DNA of 64,000 bases from an uncultured Chloroflexales bacterium (GTDB taxonomy: Bacteria > Chloroflexota > Chloroflexia > Chloroflexales > Chloroflexaceae), in NCBI GenBank assembly GCA_937918935.1, contig CAKZSI010000007.1, forward strand, positions 1-64,000, in the 5' to 3' direction. The position numbers and the translations under genes are program-made. This document shows, in pieces, positions 27,933 to 36,171 of this stretch. A model generated the notes under the pieces. That model was not told the DNA's origin and made no database searches. It saw only the letters and a list, made by a program, of their open reading frames with translations. Within the stretch, counting starts at the first letter, position 1, and each line of letters starts with the position of its first letter.

Positions 27933-28325
27933 GTTCCATATGGTGGACGTGAACGGTGACGGCGCATTAGTCAAGCGCTGCGCGCTCATCGCATCGTAGG
28001 CCTTCCGGCAGAGGTTCGCCAGCATCTGCAGGTCAACGCGACTTACGATGATGATGAACTGGTCAAACAGCATCACATAGCGCTCCAGCGCCTCTACGTA
28101 ACTCACCGCTCGCGACGGATTGCGCGCCGCGAGGGGCGCGCCAGCATCTGGAGGCGATCTGGCAGCCGCTTCCAGGAGGTGCAACCAGGCCATAAACTCA
28201 TCCCACTGAAAGACCAGCCCTGGACGTCCCAGCGTCAGATGGATGGTCCCATCAAGCAGTTCGCATACCTGCCAGCCACGTCCATCGCTGGCAAGCAACC
28301 GACGGGGCGGCGCCACGCGTCTCAT
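27930..28325 (-). CDS. Small iron-island protein, paralog 2
   Basis: A 131-residue protein with the same two-segment pattern as its paralogs: GTIHLTLGRPGLVFQWDEFM near residue 26 and RYVMLFDQFIIIVSRVDLQM near residue 78, each followed by a Leu-rich helix. AGGAGG precedes the ATG at 28325, which overlaps the ccmD stop codon (ATGA). The stop codon lies in the terminal repeat of a MITE-like element, so the last residues may have been changed by an insertion. Function unknown. Confidence 0.65.
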   Translation of the reverse strand: MRRVAPPRRLLASDGRGWQVCELLDGTIHLTLGRPGLVFQWDEFMAWLHLLEAAARSPPDAGAPLAARNPSRAVSYVEALERYVMLFDQFIIIVSRVDLQMLANLCRKAYDAMSAQRLTNAPSPFTSTIWN

Positions 28326-28666
28326 CGCTCCTCCTGGGTGTACCGGACCTGGAACGAAAGCGGATAGCATGGGCCGGGCAACCACACCGACCCGCCGCAG
28401 CCGCAGTGGAGCGCGACCAGCGCCAGTAGCCACTGGTATTGCTGGTCAGTCGTAACCGGAGTCTCAGGCACGGGCGGCACGGCTGATGATCCGCTCGCAG
28501 CGACAGAGGCGCCAGTCGAGGACGCTGGCGGCTCCGGCGGCGCCTCGATGCCGCGCCGGAGTTCGCGCAACCGCGCGTAGACCCGCCCCAGGTAGAGTGC
28601 AATCGTTCCCCAGACCACCAGGGTCGTCGCCAGGGCGATGTATACGGCTGTGGCTCCTTCGGTCAT
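28322..28666 (-). CDS. ccmD: CcmD-like protein with long C-terminal tail
   Basis: A 114-residue protein. The first 45 residues look like CcmD: one membrane helix (AVYIALATTLVVWGTIALYL) followed by the basic amphipathic stretch GRVYARLRELRRGIE. CcmD is usually about 60 residues; here a Pro/Ser linker and a tail with HCGCGGSVWLPGPCYPLSF are added. The ATG at 28666 overlaps the ccmC stop (ATGA), with AGGTGG seven bases upstream. CcmD helps CcmC release heme-CcmE in cytochrome c maturation. The tail's role is unknown. Confidence 0.65.
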   Translation of the reverse strand: MTEGATAVYIALATTLVVWGTIALYLGRVYARLRELRRGIEAPPEPPASSTGASVAASGSSAVPPVPETPVTTDQQYQWLLALVALHCGCGGSVWLPGPCYPLSFQVRYTQEER

Positions 28667-29622
28667 GCCCATGCCACCTTTCGCTGCTCGACGGCGGTTT
28701 CCAGGTCCAGCACCTGCGCCCGAACCAGGAACATCCACACGAACAGGGCCGTAAAGCCAAGATTGGCCGCCAGGAAGACCCACAGCGTGCGCTGATTGGC
28801 CAGGAGGCCGGTCCCGGGCGCCTCGATGTTCAGGCGCACCGTGCCGCTGGCCATATCCACCTCTTCGAGCGCCAGCGTGAAGCGCTGGCCGGGGATGGTG
28901 GGCCGATCGGTGTACGTGCCGGCCACCAGATCAAAGCCTGGCGTCAGAACGGTTTCACTCGCCAGTCCAGGCGCGCTCACCTGCACCCGAGCGGTCACTA
29001 GATCACCGTTCTGCTGCAGATCGAGCAACTGGACCTTCTGATCGCCCAGCACTCCCACATGGCCCACCTGGAGCGTAATGCCGTCGCAGTCGCTACCCCG
29101 AATGAAGGCGCAGTTCGGGTGGAGGGTGCTCTCGGCCATACGCGGCGCGACGAACATCAAGAACGGCATAGTGACGAAGGCGAAGAGGGCGTAAACCGCC
29201 GCCAGGGTACGCCGTCGCTCAGGATCGTCAATCGCCGCGCGCAGAACGAACAGCGCGGCATAGATCAGCAGCAAAATAAAGATCGTCACCTGCCGCGGAT
29301 CCCAGTTCCAGAAAATACCCCAGGCCACCTGCGAGAAGATCATCCCGGTAAGCGTCGCCAGCAGGGTAAACAGGAGCCCGCTCTCGGCCGCGGCGGTTGC
29401 CCGATGATCGTCGGCGGGGCGGCGGCGCCAGAGGTATAACCCGCTGAAGACCGCCGAGACAGTAAAGGCGACCACCGCGACCCAGGCGGTGGGCACGTGC
29501 AGAATCACGATCCGCCCGGCGTCGCCGAGACCCTGGTAGGAGGGGATCACTACAAAGGTCGCGATCATCACGCCGGCCATCCACAGGCCGATCAGCATTT
29601 TGCCCAGCTTTCTGAGCGCCAT
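28663..29622 (-). CDS. ccmC: CcmC-like heme-handling membrane protein
   Basis: A 319-residue CcmC/CcsA-family protein with six hydrophobic helices. The WWD-type heme motif is GIFWNWDPRQVT near residue 105. HVPTAWVAVVAF and FLMFVAPRMAESTLHPN carry His residues in the places where the family has heme ligands. A large loop (about residues 175-275) before the last helix is longer than in enterobacterial CcmC. Only ccmC and ccmD are present, with no ccmA, ccmB, ccmE or ccmF, and they lie between heme-uptake and iron-uptake genes. Confidence 0.85.
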   Translation of the reverse strand: MALRKLGKMLIGLWMAGVMIATFVVIPSYQGLGDAGRIVILHVPTAWVAVVAFTVSAVFSGLYLWRRRPADDHRATAAAESGLLFTLLATLTGMIFSQVAWGIFWNWDPRQVTIFILLLIYAALFVLRAAIDDPERRRTLAAVYALFAFVTMPFLMFVAPRMAESTLHPNCAFIRGSDCDGITLQVGHVGVLGDQKVQLLDLQQNGDLVTARVQVSAPGLASETVLTPGFDLVAGTYTDRPTIPGQRFTLALEEVDMASGTVRLNIEAPGTGLLANQRTLWVFLAANLGFTALFVWMFLVRAQVLDLETAVEQRKVAWA

Positions 29623-29646
29623 TTCACGGCTCTCTTTCCAGACTTC

Positions 29647-30030
29647 TCAATTCAAACCACTGAAGGTCGAAGACGGTGGCGTAGGGTTGACGCCGAGCCT
29701 GTTTCCCGCCTCGCGACACAGACTGACGAAGGCCACGGCTTCGTGTGGCAGGAAGCGCAGGATCATCCCCTCGAAAACCAGCAGGATCGTGCCGTGCTGA
29801 GGATCGAACCAGACGCTGCGCTCCACGCCGGCATGCGCCATACAACCAGGGAGGGTCGGCTCCGACACGGCCGCCTCAACCAGGCCGTGGATCAACTGAA
29901 AGGCTTCGCGTGGAAAAGCCACGGCAAAGGAGCCAAAGTCGAGCTGCACACGGCCGTCGCCCAGGTGCAGGATGTACCAGTTGCGCCCGTTGTGGGCCAG
30001 GATTCGAAATGGCGCCTGGTGAAAGGCCAT
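29647..30030 (-). CDS. Small iron-island protein, paralog 3
   Basis: A 127-residue protein that best shows the family's internal repeat: GRVQLDFGSFAVAFPREAFQ near residue 25 and GTILLVFEGMILRFLPHEAV near residue 80, each followed by a helix ending in a Leu/Val-rich E-A segment. GGGAG is eight bases before the ATG at 30030; an in-frame ATG at 30069 is less likely. It lies between hmuU and ccmC. No known family recognised. Confidence 0.65.
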   Translation of the reverse strand: MAFHQAPFRILAHNGRNWYILHLGDGRVQLDFGSFAVAFPREAFQLIHGLVEAAVSEPTLPGCMAHAGVERSVWFDPQHGTILLVFEGMILRFLPHEAVAFVSLCREAGNRLGVNPTPPSSTFSGLN

Positions 30031-30103
30031 TGCAACCGCTCCCGTTCCAGCCCGGGCAGGGATTAGCACTATGTCCGTTGGTTTTTAACAACTCCGCAAG
30101 CGC

Positions 30104-31174
30104 TCATTCCCACCCGTAGCGCCAGCGCGAGCGCAAAATGAGGGCCAGGAAGAACGGGCCGCCGGCGAGCGCGGTTATCAGCCCGACTGGCGCCTCGGCC
30201 GGAGCGGCGACCGTGCGAGCCACCAGGTCGGCCAGGATCAGCAGACTGGCGCCGCCGAGTGCGGCGGCCGGCAATAACAGCCGGTGATCCGGCCCGGCTG
30301 CCAGCCGCACCATGTGCGGGACAATCAGCCCGATGAAGCCAATCGGGCCGACCAGGGCAACCGAGGCGCCCGTCGCCAGAGCCGCGAGGAGCACGGCCGC
30401 ACGCTTGACCTGCTCCACCTTCACCCCCAGATGGCGCGCCTCGACTTCGCCGAGCGCGAACAGGTTTAGCGCCCGGCCCAGGCGCGGAGCGAGCAGCAAT
30501 GCCAGGGCGATGCCCGGAGTCGCAGCCAGCAGCGTCTCCCACAGCGCGCCGCCCAGGCCGCCCATGGTCCAGAAGACAATCGAGCGCAGCGCCGCATCAT
30601 CGGCCAGGTAGGTGAGCAGGCCGGTGGCCGCCCCGGCAACCGCGTTGAGCGCCAGGCCCACCAGCAGCAGCGTGGCCACATCGGTACGCCCGTGGCGCCG
30701 CGACAGGCGATAGACCAGCAGCGTCGTCGCCGCTCCGCTCACGAAGGCCGCGAAGGGCAGGGTGAACAACCCCAGTGGCGCCAGGCCGGAGACGATCACC
30801 GCAACGGCGCCGAGGGCCGCGCCGCTACTCACCCCGATCAGCCCCGGATCGGCCAGCGGGTTGCGGAACACGCCCTGGAGCAACGCCCCACTGACCGCCA
30901 GCGCCGCTCCACTCAGGGCTCCCAGCAACACTCGCGGCAGCCGGATGTTCCAGAGCACTGCCGTCTGCTGCGGAGTGACCGGAACATCGAGCGTCAACCC
31001 AAGTTTGCTCAACAGAATCGCCGCCACCGCCTCGGGCGGCACGAGTACCGGGCCAAGGCCAACTCCAAGCAACAGGGACACGATCAGGAACGCCAGCAAG
31101 AGCGGTATCAGCACGCGCCTGCCCCGGGGGCGTGGCGCAGCGGCGACGGGGATCGTCTGGCTGGTGGCGCTCAT
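30104..31174 (-). CDS. hmuU: Heme ABC transporter permease
   Basis: A 356-residue FecCD permease with the full family signatures: LPRVLLGALSGAALAVSGALLQGVFRNPLA written across residues 90-120, and the coupling motif GFIGLIVPHMVRLAAGPDHR. It overlaps the hmuT stop by four bases (ATGA). The HmuV/HmuT neighbours point to heme rather than siderophore or cobalamin. Substrate assignment is inference. Confidence 0.85.
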   Translation of the reverse strand: MSATSQTIPVAAAPRPRGRRVLIPLLLAFLIVSLLLGVGLGPVLVPPEAVAAILLSKLGLTLDVPVTPQQTAVLWNIRLPRVLLGALSGAALAVSGALLQGVFRNPLADPGLIGVSSGAALGAVAVIVSGLAPLGLFTLPFAAFVSGAATTLLVYRLSRRHGRTDVATLLLVGLALNAVAGAATGLLTYLADDAALRSIVFWTMGGLGGALWETLLAATPGIALALLLAPRLGRALNLFALGEVEARHLGVKVEQVKRAAVLLAALATGASVALVGPIGFIGLIVPHMVRLAAGPDHRLLLPAAALGGASLLILADLVARTVAAPAEAPVGLITALAGGPFFLALILRSRWRYGWE

Positions 31175-32265
31175 CGTCCCGCCTCCTGGAGCATCGCGGC
31201 GCGAAAGGCGATCGTCAGATCGGCCAGCGCCTGTCCGGTGCGCGGCCCCAGACCCAGGAGGTACAGATCGTCCATCGCGACGATATGCTGGTGTCTGGCG
31301 GCGGGGGTGTCGGCAAGACCGGGGATGCGCAGCAACCCTTCGACTCCGCCAACCGACTCGAGCCCCTTCGCCAGCAAGAGGATTACGTCAGGTTGGGACG
31401 CGACCACAACCTCGGGACTCAGGGGCTTGAACTGGACGATGCCCGCCTCCGCGGCGGCGTTCGCGCCCCCGGCGCCCCGGATCATTGCGTCGGCCGGCGT
31501 TTCGCTCCCGGCCACCTGTTGCACGTCCGTACCGCGCAGATAGAGGAAGAGCACCCTGGGGGAAGCGGGCAGTTCGCGGGCCCCGGCGCGCGCGGTGGCG
31601 ATCTCCCGTTCAACCTGGGCCGCCAGCATCTCACCGCGCTCGGGTACGCCAAGGGCCGCGGCCACGAAGCGGATCTTGACCAGCGGCGCCGTCAGATCCG
31701 GCGGATCGGCCGTGAGCGCCACCGGCACGCCGGCGGAGCGGATCTGCGCCAGGGCCTCGGGAGGACCGGCGGTTTCATCACCAATGACCAGGGTGGGGGA
31801 CAGAGCCAGAATGCCCTCAGCATTCAACCGGCGCTGATAGCCGATATTCGGCAGCTCCCTGGTTTTTTCCCGTGGATAGGTCGAACTGCTATCCACGCCG
31901 ACGACCCGATCCCCCATCCCCAGGGCGAAAATAATCTCAGTGATGTCCCCGTTCAGGCTGACGATCCGCTCGATGGAGTCAATGGCGACCTGCTGGCCCT
32001 GATAATCCGTCACGGTGACTGGCAAGCGGGGCGCTTCCGCATCAGAAGAGGGGACCGGCGCAACGGCGGGCGCCGCCGTCGCGCCGGCGGGTGGAGGGGA
32101 GACGGGGGGAGCAGGGGCGGTTGGCGGCGCTGCGACGCCGGTCGTTGAGGTGGCCGCGCCGCAGCCCGCCAGAAGTATCACGTACAGCAGGGAGCACCAG
32201 AACGTAGCGCGATGGAAAGCCGACCGACAAATGGCAACTTCTGGTCTGGCACTTTGCTCAGTCAT
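31171..32265 (-). CDS. hmuT: Heme ABC transporter substrate-binding lipoprotein
   Basis: A 364-residue class III binding protein. A signal peptide ends in the lipobox VILLAGC near residue 35, followed by a Pro/Ala-rich linker to about residue 75. The HmuT-typical segment YPREKTRELPNIGYQRRLNA and EGILALSPTLVIGDE are present; the Tyr there is at a usual heme-ligand position. It sits between hmuV and hmuU and overlaps hmuU by four bases. Confidence 0.82.
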   Translation of the reverse strand: MTEQSARPEVAICRSAFHRATFWCSLLYVILLAGCGAATSTTGVAAPPTAPAPPVSPPPAGATAAPAVAPVPSSDAEAPRLPVTVTDYQGQQVAIDSIERIVSLNGDITEIIFALGMGDRVVGVDSSSTYPREKTRELPNIGYQRRLNAEGILALSPTLVIGDETAGPPEALAQIRSAGVPVALTADPPDLTAPLVKIRFVAAALGVPERGEMLAAQVEREIATARAGARELPASPRVLFLYLRGTDVQQVAGSETPADAMIRGAGGANAAAEAGIVQFKPLSPEVVVASQPDVILLLAKGLESVGGVEGLLRIPGLADTPAARHQHIVAMDDLYLLGLGPRTGQALADLTIAFRAAMLQEAGR

Positions 32266-32292
32266 ATCAGCCGTCCAGGCACGTTATGCGCA

Positions 32293-33147
32293 TTATGATG
32301 ACCGGCTCACATCCGCAGCGTGCGCCCGGGAACGTTCCGGCGCTGGCAGCGATCGCGCGGCGTCCTGCGCCGCGTCCAGGTTAGGAAGCGAGAACACCAC
32401 CGGCACATCCGCGTGCGGATGCGGCATAACAACGACGGTAACTCCGTAGACCGGGCCAAGCACTTCGGGGCGCAGCACCTCCCACGGCGAGCCACAGGCC
32501 ACGAGCCGGCCCCGGTGGAGCACTCCGATACGGTCGGCGTACCAGGCAGCCAGGTTCAGATCGTGCAGCACCGCCAGCACTGCGCCTCCCTGAGCGGCAA
32601 TGGCCCGCGCCAGATGCATTGCCCCATGCTGGTGGCGCAGATCGAGGGCCGCGGTAGGCTCATCCAGCAGCAACAGGGGGGCCTGCTGCGCCAGCACGCG
32701 CGCCATGCTCACGCGGGTTTGCTCGCCACCCGAGAGCGTCGGAAACGCGCGCCCGGCGCAGGGCAACATCTCCACGGACGCCAGCGCGTCACGGGTGATC
32801 GCATGGTCAACCGGGCGTTCCACACCGGCCTTGAGACGCGGGTGCCGCCCCATCAGCGCCACCTCGTAGGCCGTGAACGGCAGAGCGACCCCGAGGCGCT
32901 GGCGCAGCACGGCCCGGCTGCGGGCCTGTTCCAGGGCGGAGAGTTGCGTAAGGGACACGCCCTCGAGCAGCGCCTCACCTGCGGCTGGACGCAGATCGCC
33001 GGCCAGGAGACCAAGCAGGGTGCTCTTCCCGGCCCCATTCGGACCAACCAGTACCATCACCTCGCCGTAGCTCAGGGAGAACGAAACGCCATCAACGATC
33101 CGGAGACCGTTAACGGCGTAGGAAAGCGAGCGAACGTCGAGGAGCAT
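32293..33147 (-). CDS. hmuV: Heme ABC transporter ATP-binding protein
   Basis: A 284-residue ATPase of the FecE/HmuV type: Walker A VLVGPNGAGKSTLL, signature LSGGEQTRVSMARVL, Walker B LLLLDEPTAALD, switch His in VLHDLNLAAWY. The tail GPVYGVTVVVMPHPHADVPV is longer than usual and His-rich. I chose the ATG at 33147 (MLLDVRSL), about 58 bases from the predicted transcription start. It is the first gene of the iron/heme island. Confidence 0.85.
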   Translation of the reverse strand: MLLDVRSLSYAVNGLRIVDGVSFSLSYGEVMVLVGPNGAGKSTLLGLLAGDLRPAAGEALLEGVSLTQLSALEQARSRAVLRQRLGVALPFTAYEVALMGRHPRLKAGVERPVDHAITRDALASVEMLPCAGRAFPTLSGGEQTRVSMARVLAQQAPLLLLDEPTAALDLRHQHGAMHLARAIAAQGGAVLAVLHDLNLAAWYADRIGVLHRGRLVACGSPWEVLRPEVLGPVYGVTVVVMPHPHADVPVVFSLPNLDAAQDAARSLPAPERSRAHAADVSRSS

Positions 33148-33204
33148 ATACACAACTTTCCGGGTTCGTCCCGTTGGCAACTGGATATGAGTGAAGGCAA
33201 CTTG

Positions 33205-33241
33205 TAGAAGTTAGTATATACTAATCTTCAATTTTTGTCAA
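33205..33241 (-). promoter_or_regulatory. Iron/heme island promoter with palindromic operator
   Basis: On the minus strand TTGACA (33241-33236) is followed after exactly 17 bases by TATACT (33218-33213), a near-consensus sigma-70 promoter with start near 33206. The perfect palindrome TTAGTATATACTAA (33211-33224) covers the -10 element. Its TTAG...CTAA ends resemble DtxR/IdeR/MntR operators. A metal-loaded repressor bound here would block transcription of hmuV and the genes behind it. The DtxR-family protein encoded at 21.2-21.9 kb is the likely ligand. Confidence 0.82.
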
Positions 33242-33302
33242 TACTCAGCAAGGGGCCAGTCGCGGTTCATGCAACGTCCCCAGGCCAGGCCCCGGCCCCT
33301 GC

Positions 33303-33345
33303 TTTTTTGATGGCTCTGGCGGCTGCGCGGCCAGAGTCAAAAAAA
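33303..33345. repeat. Long inverted repeat with T6/A7 ends
   Basis: Arms TTTTTTGA (33303-33310) plus CTCTGGC (33314-33320) pair with GCCAGAG (33330-33336) plus TCAAAAAA, with a three-base bulge. The T-run precedes the stem and the A-run follows it on both strands, so it is not a normal intrinsic terminator. It lies between the DHS-like gene's 3' end and the hmuV promoter. Confidence 0.6.
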
Positions 33346-33470
33346 CCCGTTGGGCGGCTACGCTACCCCGGAGATCATAGAGCGGTGGTTCTGGGGACTG
33401 TGCCGGAACCACCGCTACATTCATACGGACATGTCTCGGAGCGGCGATGGAGCGCCAGTTGATGGAGGAC

Positions 33471-33493
33471 GCGGGGAAACCAGGTTCCCCCGC
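33471..33493. repeat. Interspersed palindrome downstream of the DHS-like gene
   Basis: GCGGGGAAACC (33471-33481) and GGTTCCCCCGC (33483-33493) arms, 38 bases beyond the DHS-like stop codon. A member of the palindromic family. Confidence 0.75.
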
Positions 33494-33531
33494 GCCCTGG
33501 CATGCCTGGCATTAGCAGAGCAACTCCGCCG

Positions 33532-34521
33532 TCACCACCCCAGCACCAGCGCAAAGATCAACGGCGCGACGATAGTCGCGTCGGACTCGATGATGAACTT
33601 CGGCGTCTCCACCGCCAGTTTGCCCCAGGTGATCTTCTCATTGGGAACGGCGCCTGAATACGAGCCATAGCTGGTGGTCGAGTCGCTGATCTGGCAGAAG
33701 TAGCCCCAGACCGGCGTATCGGTTCGGCGCAGGTCCTGGTGCAGCATGGGTACCACGCAGATGGGGAAGTCGCCAGCGATGCCGCCGCCGATCTGGAAAA
33801 AGCCGATCGAGCGCCGGGCCGCGGTGCGGGTGTACCAGTCCGCCAGGTCAATCATATATTCGATCCCGCCGCGCACGGTATGGACGTTGCGGATCTCCCC
33901 CGTGATGCAGTGGGCGGCATACATATTCCCCGTGGTCGAGTCTTCCCAGCCCGGCACATAGATCGGCAGATCACGCTCCATGGCCGCGTAGACCCACGAG
34001 TCGCGCGGGTCAATCTGGTAGTACTGCTCCAGCACCCCCGAGCGCAGGACGCGGTAGATGAACTGGTGGGGAAAGTAGCACTCGCCGGCCCGGTCGGCGC
34101 GCGTCCACTCCTCAAGCAGCGCCCCTTCCAGCCGCCGTAAGGCCTCTTCCTCGGGAATGCAGGTGTCGGTGACGCGGTTCATGTGGCGCTCGAGCAGCGC
34201 CTGCTCATCCACCGGGCTGAGGTCGCGGTAGTGCGGCACGCGCTCGTAGAAATCGTGGGCGATCAGGTTGAAGATATCCTCCTCCAGGTTGGCCCCGGTG
34301 CACGAGATGGCGTGCACCTTCTCCTGGCGGATCATCTCGGCCAGCGAGAGGCCCAGTTCGGCGGTGCTCATCGCGCCGGCCAGGGTCACCAGCATCGCTC
34401 CGCCCTGGTCGAGATGGGCGCGGTAGGCCTCGGCGGCGTCAATGAGCGCTGCCGCGTTGAAATGGCGAAAGTGATGGCGCAGAAACTGGCTGATGGCGCC
34501 GGTGGGTGTTGTACTGGTCAT
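33532..34521 (-). CDS. Deoxyhypusine-synthase-like protein
   Basis: A 329-residue member of the deoxyhypusine synthase family, which binds NAD and transfers an aminobutyl group from spermidine. Family segments include VTLAGAMSTAELGLSLAEMI, SCTGANLEEDIFNL, FFQIGGGIAGDFPIC and AVPNEKITWGKL, whose WGK Lys matches the catalytic Lys of the eukaryotic enzyme. Bacteria lack eIF5A, so bacterial members are thought to act on other amines, for example forming homospermidine. The putrescine-forming aguBA genes 23 kb away make a polyamine role plausible. Confidence 0.85.
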   Translation of the reverse strand: MTSTTPTGAISQFLRHHFRHFNAAALIDAAEAYRAHLDQGGAMLVTLAGAMSTAELGLSLAEMIRQEKVHAISCTGANLEEDIFNLIAHDFYERVPHYRDLSPVDEQALLERHMNRVTDTCIPEEEALRRLEGALLEEWTRADRAGECYFPHQFIYRVLRSGVLEQYYQIDPRDSWVYAAMERDLPIYVPGWEDSTTGNMYAAHCITGEIRNVHTVRGGIEYMIDLADWYTRTAARRSIGFFQIGGGIAGDFPICVVPMLHQDLRRTDTPVWGYFCQISDSTTSYGSYSGAVPNEKITWGKLAVETPKFIIESDATIVAPLIFALVLGW

Positions 34522-34730
34522 GGGTTACATTCCTTTTTTTACCTAATAAAGGGGATGGCGGTGAAACGAGGTTTCCCCGCGCCCCTGCTGGAGGGCTGGA
34601 ACGCGGATACCGCGCATCGGGCGAATTGATCCGAGGATAGTCGTATCTCGCCGGCAGGTCAAGTACGGGGGTGCGGTGGGGGATCTTCGGGAGATCTGAT
34701 TCTCATGCAGATTTTGATCACGTCCGGCGC

Positions 34731-34786
34731 TTGACAGGGAGTACGCACGGCGTTACTATCCCTACCACAAGTGATATTTAGTATCA
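34731..34786 (+). promoter_or_regulatory. Promoter plus inverted-repeat operator for the permease-lyase pair
   Basis: TTGACA (34731-34736), a 17-base spacer, then TACTAT (34754-34759) gives a good sigma-70 promoter with start near 34766. Just downstream is TGATA-TTTAG-TATCA (34772-34786), a perfect inverted repeat with a 5-base spacer, placed where a repressor would block early elongation. No adjacent regulator gene is seen. Confidence 0.75.
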
Positions 34787-34808
34787 TTTATCAAGAGCAG
34801 AACCGATT

Positions 34809-35927
34809 ATGCACCACCGGATCTTGATCAACCGCATCGAGCGCTTCCTGCCGATTATCTCCCTCGGGTTGCTGATCCTGATCGTGAGCCAGGTGCTGTA
34901 TGCCAGCTTTCAGGCCTGGCTCTCCGGCGCCGAGTTCAATCGGGTGATTCCGGTTTTCGAGGCGCCCATCGCCAATGCGGGCAAGGCCCTCGGCGCGGCG
35001 CTGACAGCATGGATGCCAGAGTGGCGCATCCCGACGCCGTTCGGTCCGCTGGATCTGAAGTATACAGCGGCGTATACCATCTACGAGTGGTTCAAGCTGC
35101 CGATCATTCTCTTCCTGACCACCTATGCGATGACCCTGCTGCGCCTTAGCATCGGCACGCGGTGGATTGACCGCACCCTGGGACGCAATGATCTCATTGG
35201 CGCGGGGGGCGGGGCCATGCTGGGCATGTTCACGCCGGTGTGCTCCTGTACAGTGACCAACATCTACGCCGGGCTGGTCGCCGGCGGGGCCAGCCAGCGG
35301 GCCTCGGCGGCCTTTCTCTTTGCCAGCCCGGCCCTCAACGAGTTCGCGATCATTTTTATGTTTGTCATCGCCGGGCCGCTCGGCGGCGGGATCTACCTGC
35401 TGGCCGGGGTGATCGCGGCCTTGCTCACCGCCTACATAGCTCCCCTGCTGGGCCTGCAACCCGAACGGTTTATCGGCCAGATCATCCCGCTGCAACCCCG
35501 ACATGACGCCCCGCAGGAAAGTCTGTTGCTCCGCGCCCATCGCGAGTCCTGGCAACTCTTCCGGCGCCTGTTGTGGGTAGTGCTGCTGAGCGGGTTGCTG
35601 GCGAGCCTGCTGGTCAATTTCAACCTCACTCTGGTTGAGGGTCTCACCCGGGCCGGGGCGGCCTGGTGGGGGCCAATCCTGGCCGTCATTCTTGGCCTGC
35701 CCCTTGACATCAACGCCGCCTCGACCGCCCCCATCCTCGTGGCCCTGCACCAGATTGTCCCGACAGGCACACTCGTGGCGGCTATGATGGCCACCACTGT
35801 GTCATCAATCCCCGAGTGGGCCATGCTCAATCGGTTGCTGGGCCGGAGCGCCACCATCAGGGTCGTGGGCTGGTTCGCGATGTATGTGATGGTGCTGGGG
35901 CTGCTTCTCAATGCAATCTTTGTGTGA
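34809..35927 (+). CDS. YraQ/UPF0718-family permease
   Basis: A 372-residue membrane protein with about ten hydrophobic helices in two halves. The family's cysteine motif GMFTPVCSCTVTNIY is intact in the first half, with FASPALNEFAIIF following; the second half has GLPLDINAASTAPILVAL. Relatives include ArsP, which exports trivalent organoarsenicals through a similar TPxCSC motif, and uncharacterised YraQ proteins. A MerB-like gene follows 244 bases downstream, suggesting metal or organometal export. The ATG at 34809 has no strong ribosome site. Confidence 0.8.
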   Translation: MHHRILINRIERFLPIISLGLLILIVSQVLYASFQAWLSGAEFNRVIPVFEAPIANAGKALGAALTAWMPEWRIPTPFGPLDLKYTAAYTIYEWFKLPIILFLTTYAMTLLRLSIGTRWIDRTLGRNDLIGAGGGAMLGMFTPVCSCTVTNIYAGLVAGGASQRASAAFLFASPALNEFAIIFMFVIAGPLGGGIYLLAGVIAALLTAYIAPLLGLQPERFIGQIIPLQPRHDAPQESLLLRAHRESWQLFRRLLWVVLLSGLLASLLVNFNLTLVEGLTRAGAAWWGPILAVILGLPLDINAASTAPILVALHQIVPTGTLVAAMMATTVSSIPEWAMLNRLLGRSATIRVVGWFAMYVMVLGLLLNAIFV

Positions 35928-36171
35928 GCAGGGAAACCTGGGTTCTTGACCGCCTGGCTGGCGGGGAGGATCTGGAAAGGCAGAGCCATCTCCGCTAGCC
36001 GCCCGGCGCCCGGCCCCGCAGGGGCTGGCCCGCTCTCAGCCCGCAGCACTGACGCCTGCGCGGGCTGGAGCGGATGCGCAAAAACCATCAGCCGCCCGGC
36101 ATGCGGAGCGATGGAATACCCATGACGGAGAACCACAACGGTAATAGGGCCTCTCAGGAAAGGAAAGAGCT

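Noticed and set aside
33303-33345. Bidirectional intrinsic terminator
   Set aside because: On both strands the T-run precedes the stem and an A-run follows it, the reverse of a rho-independent terminator; kept only as an inverted repeat.
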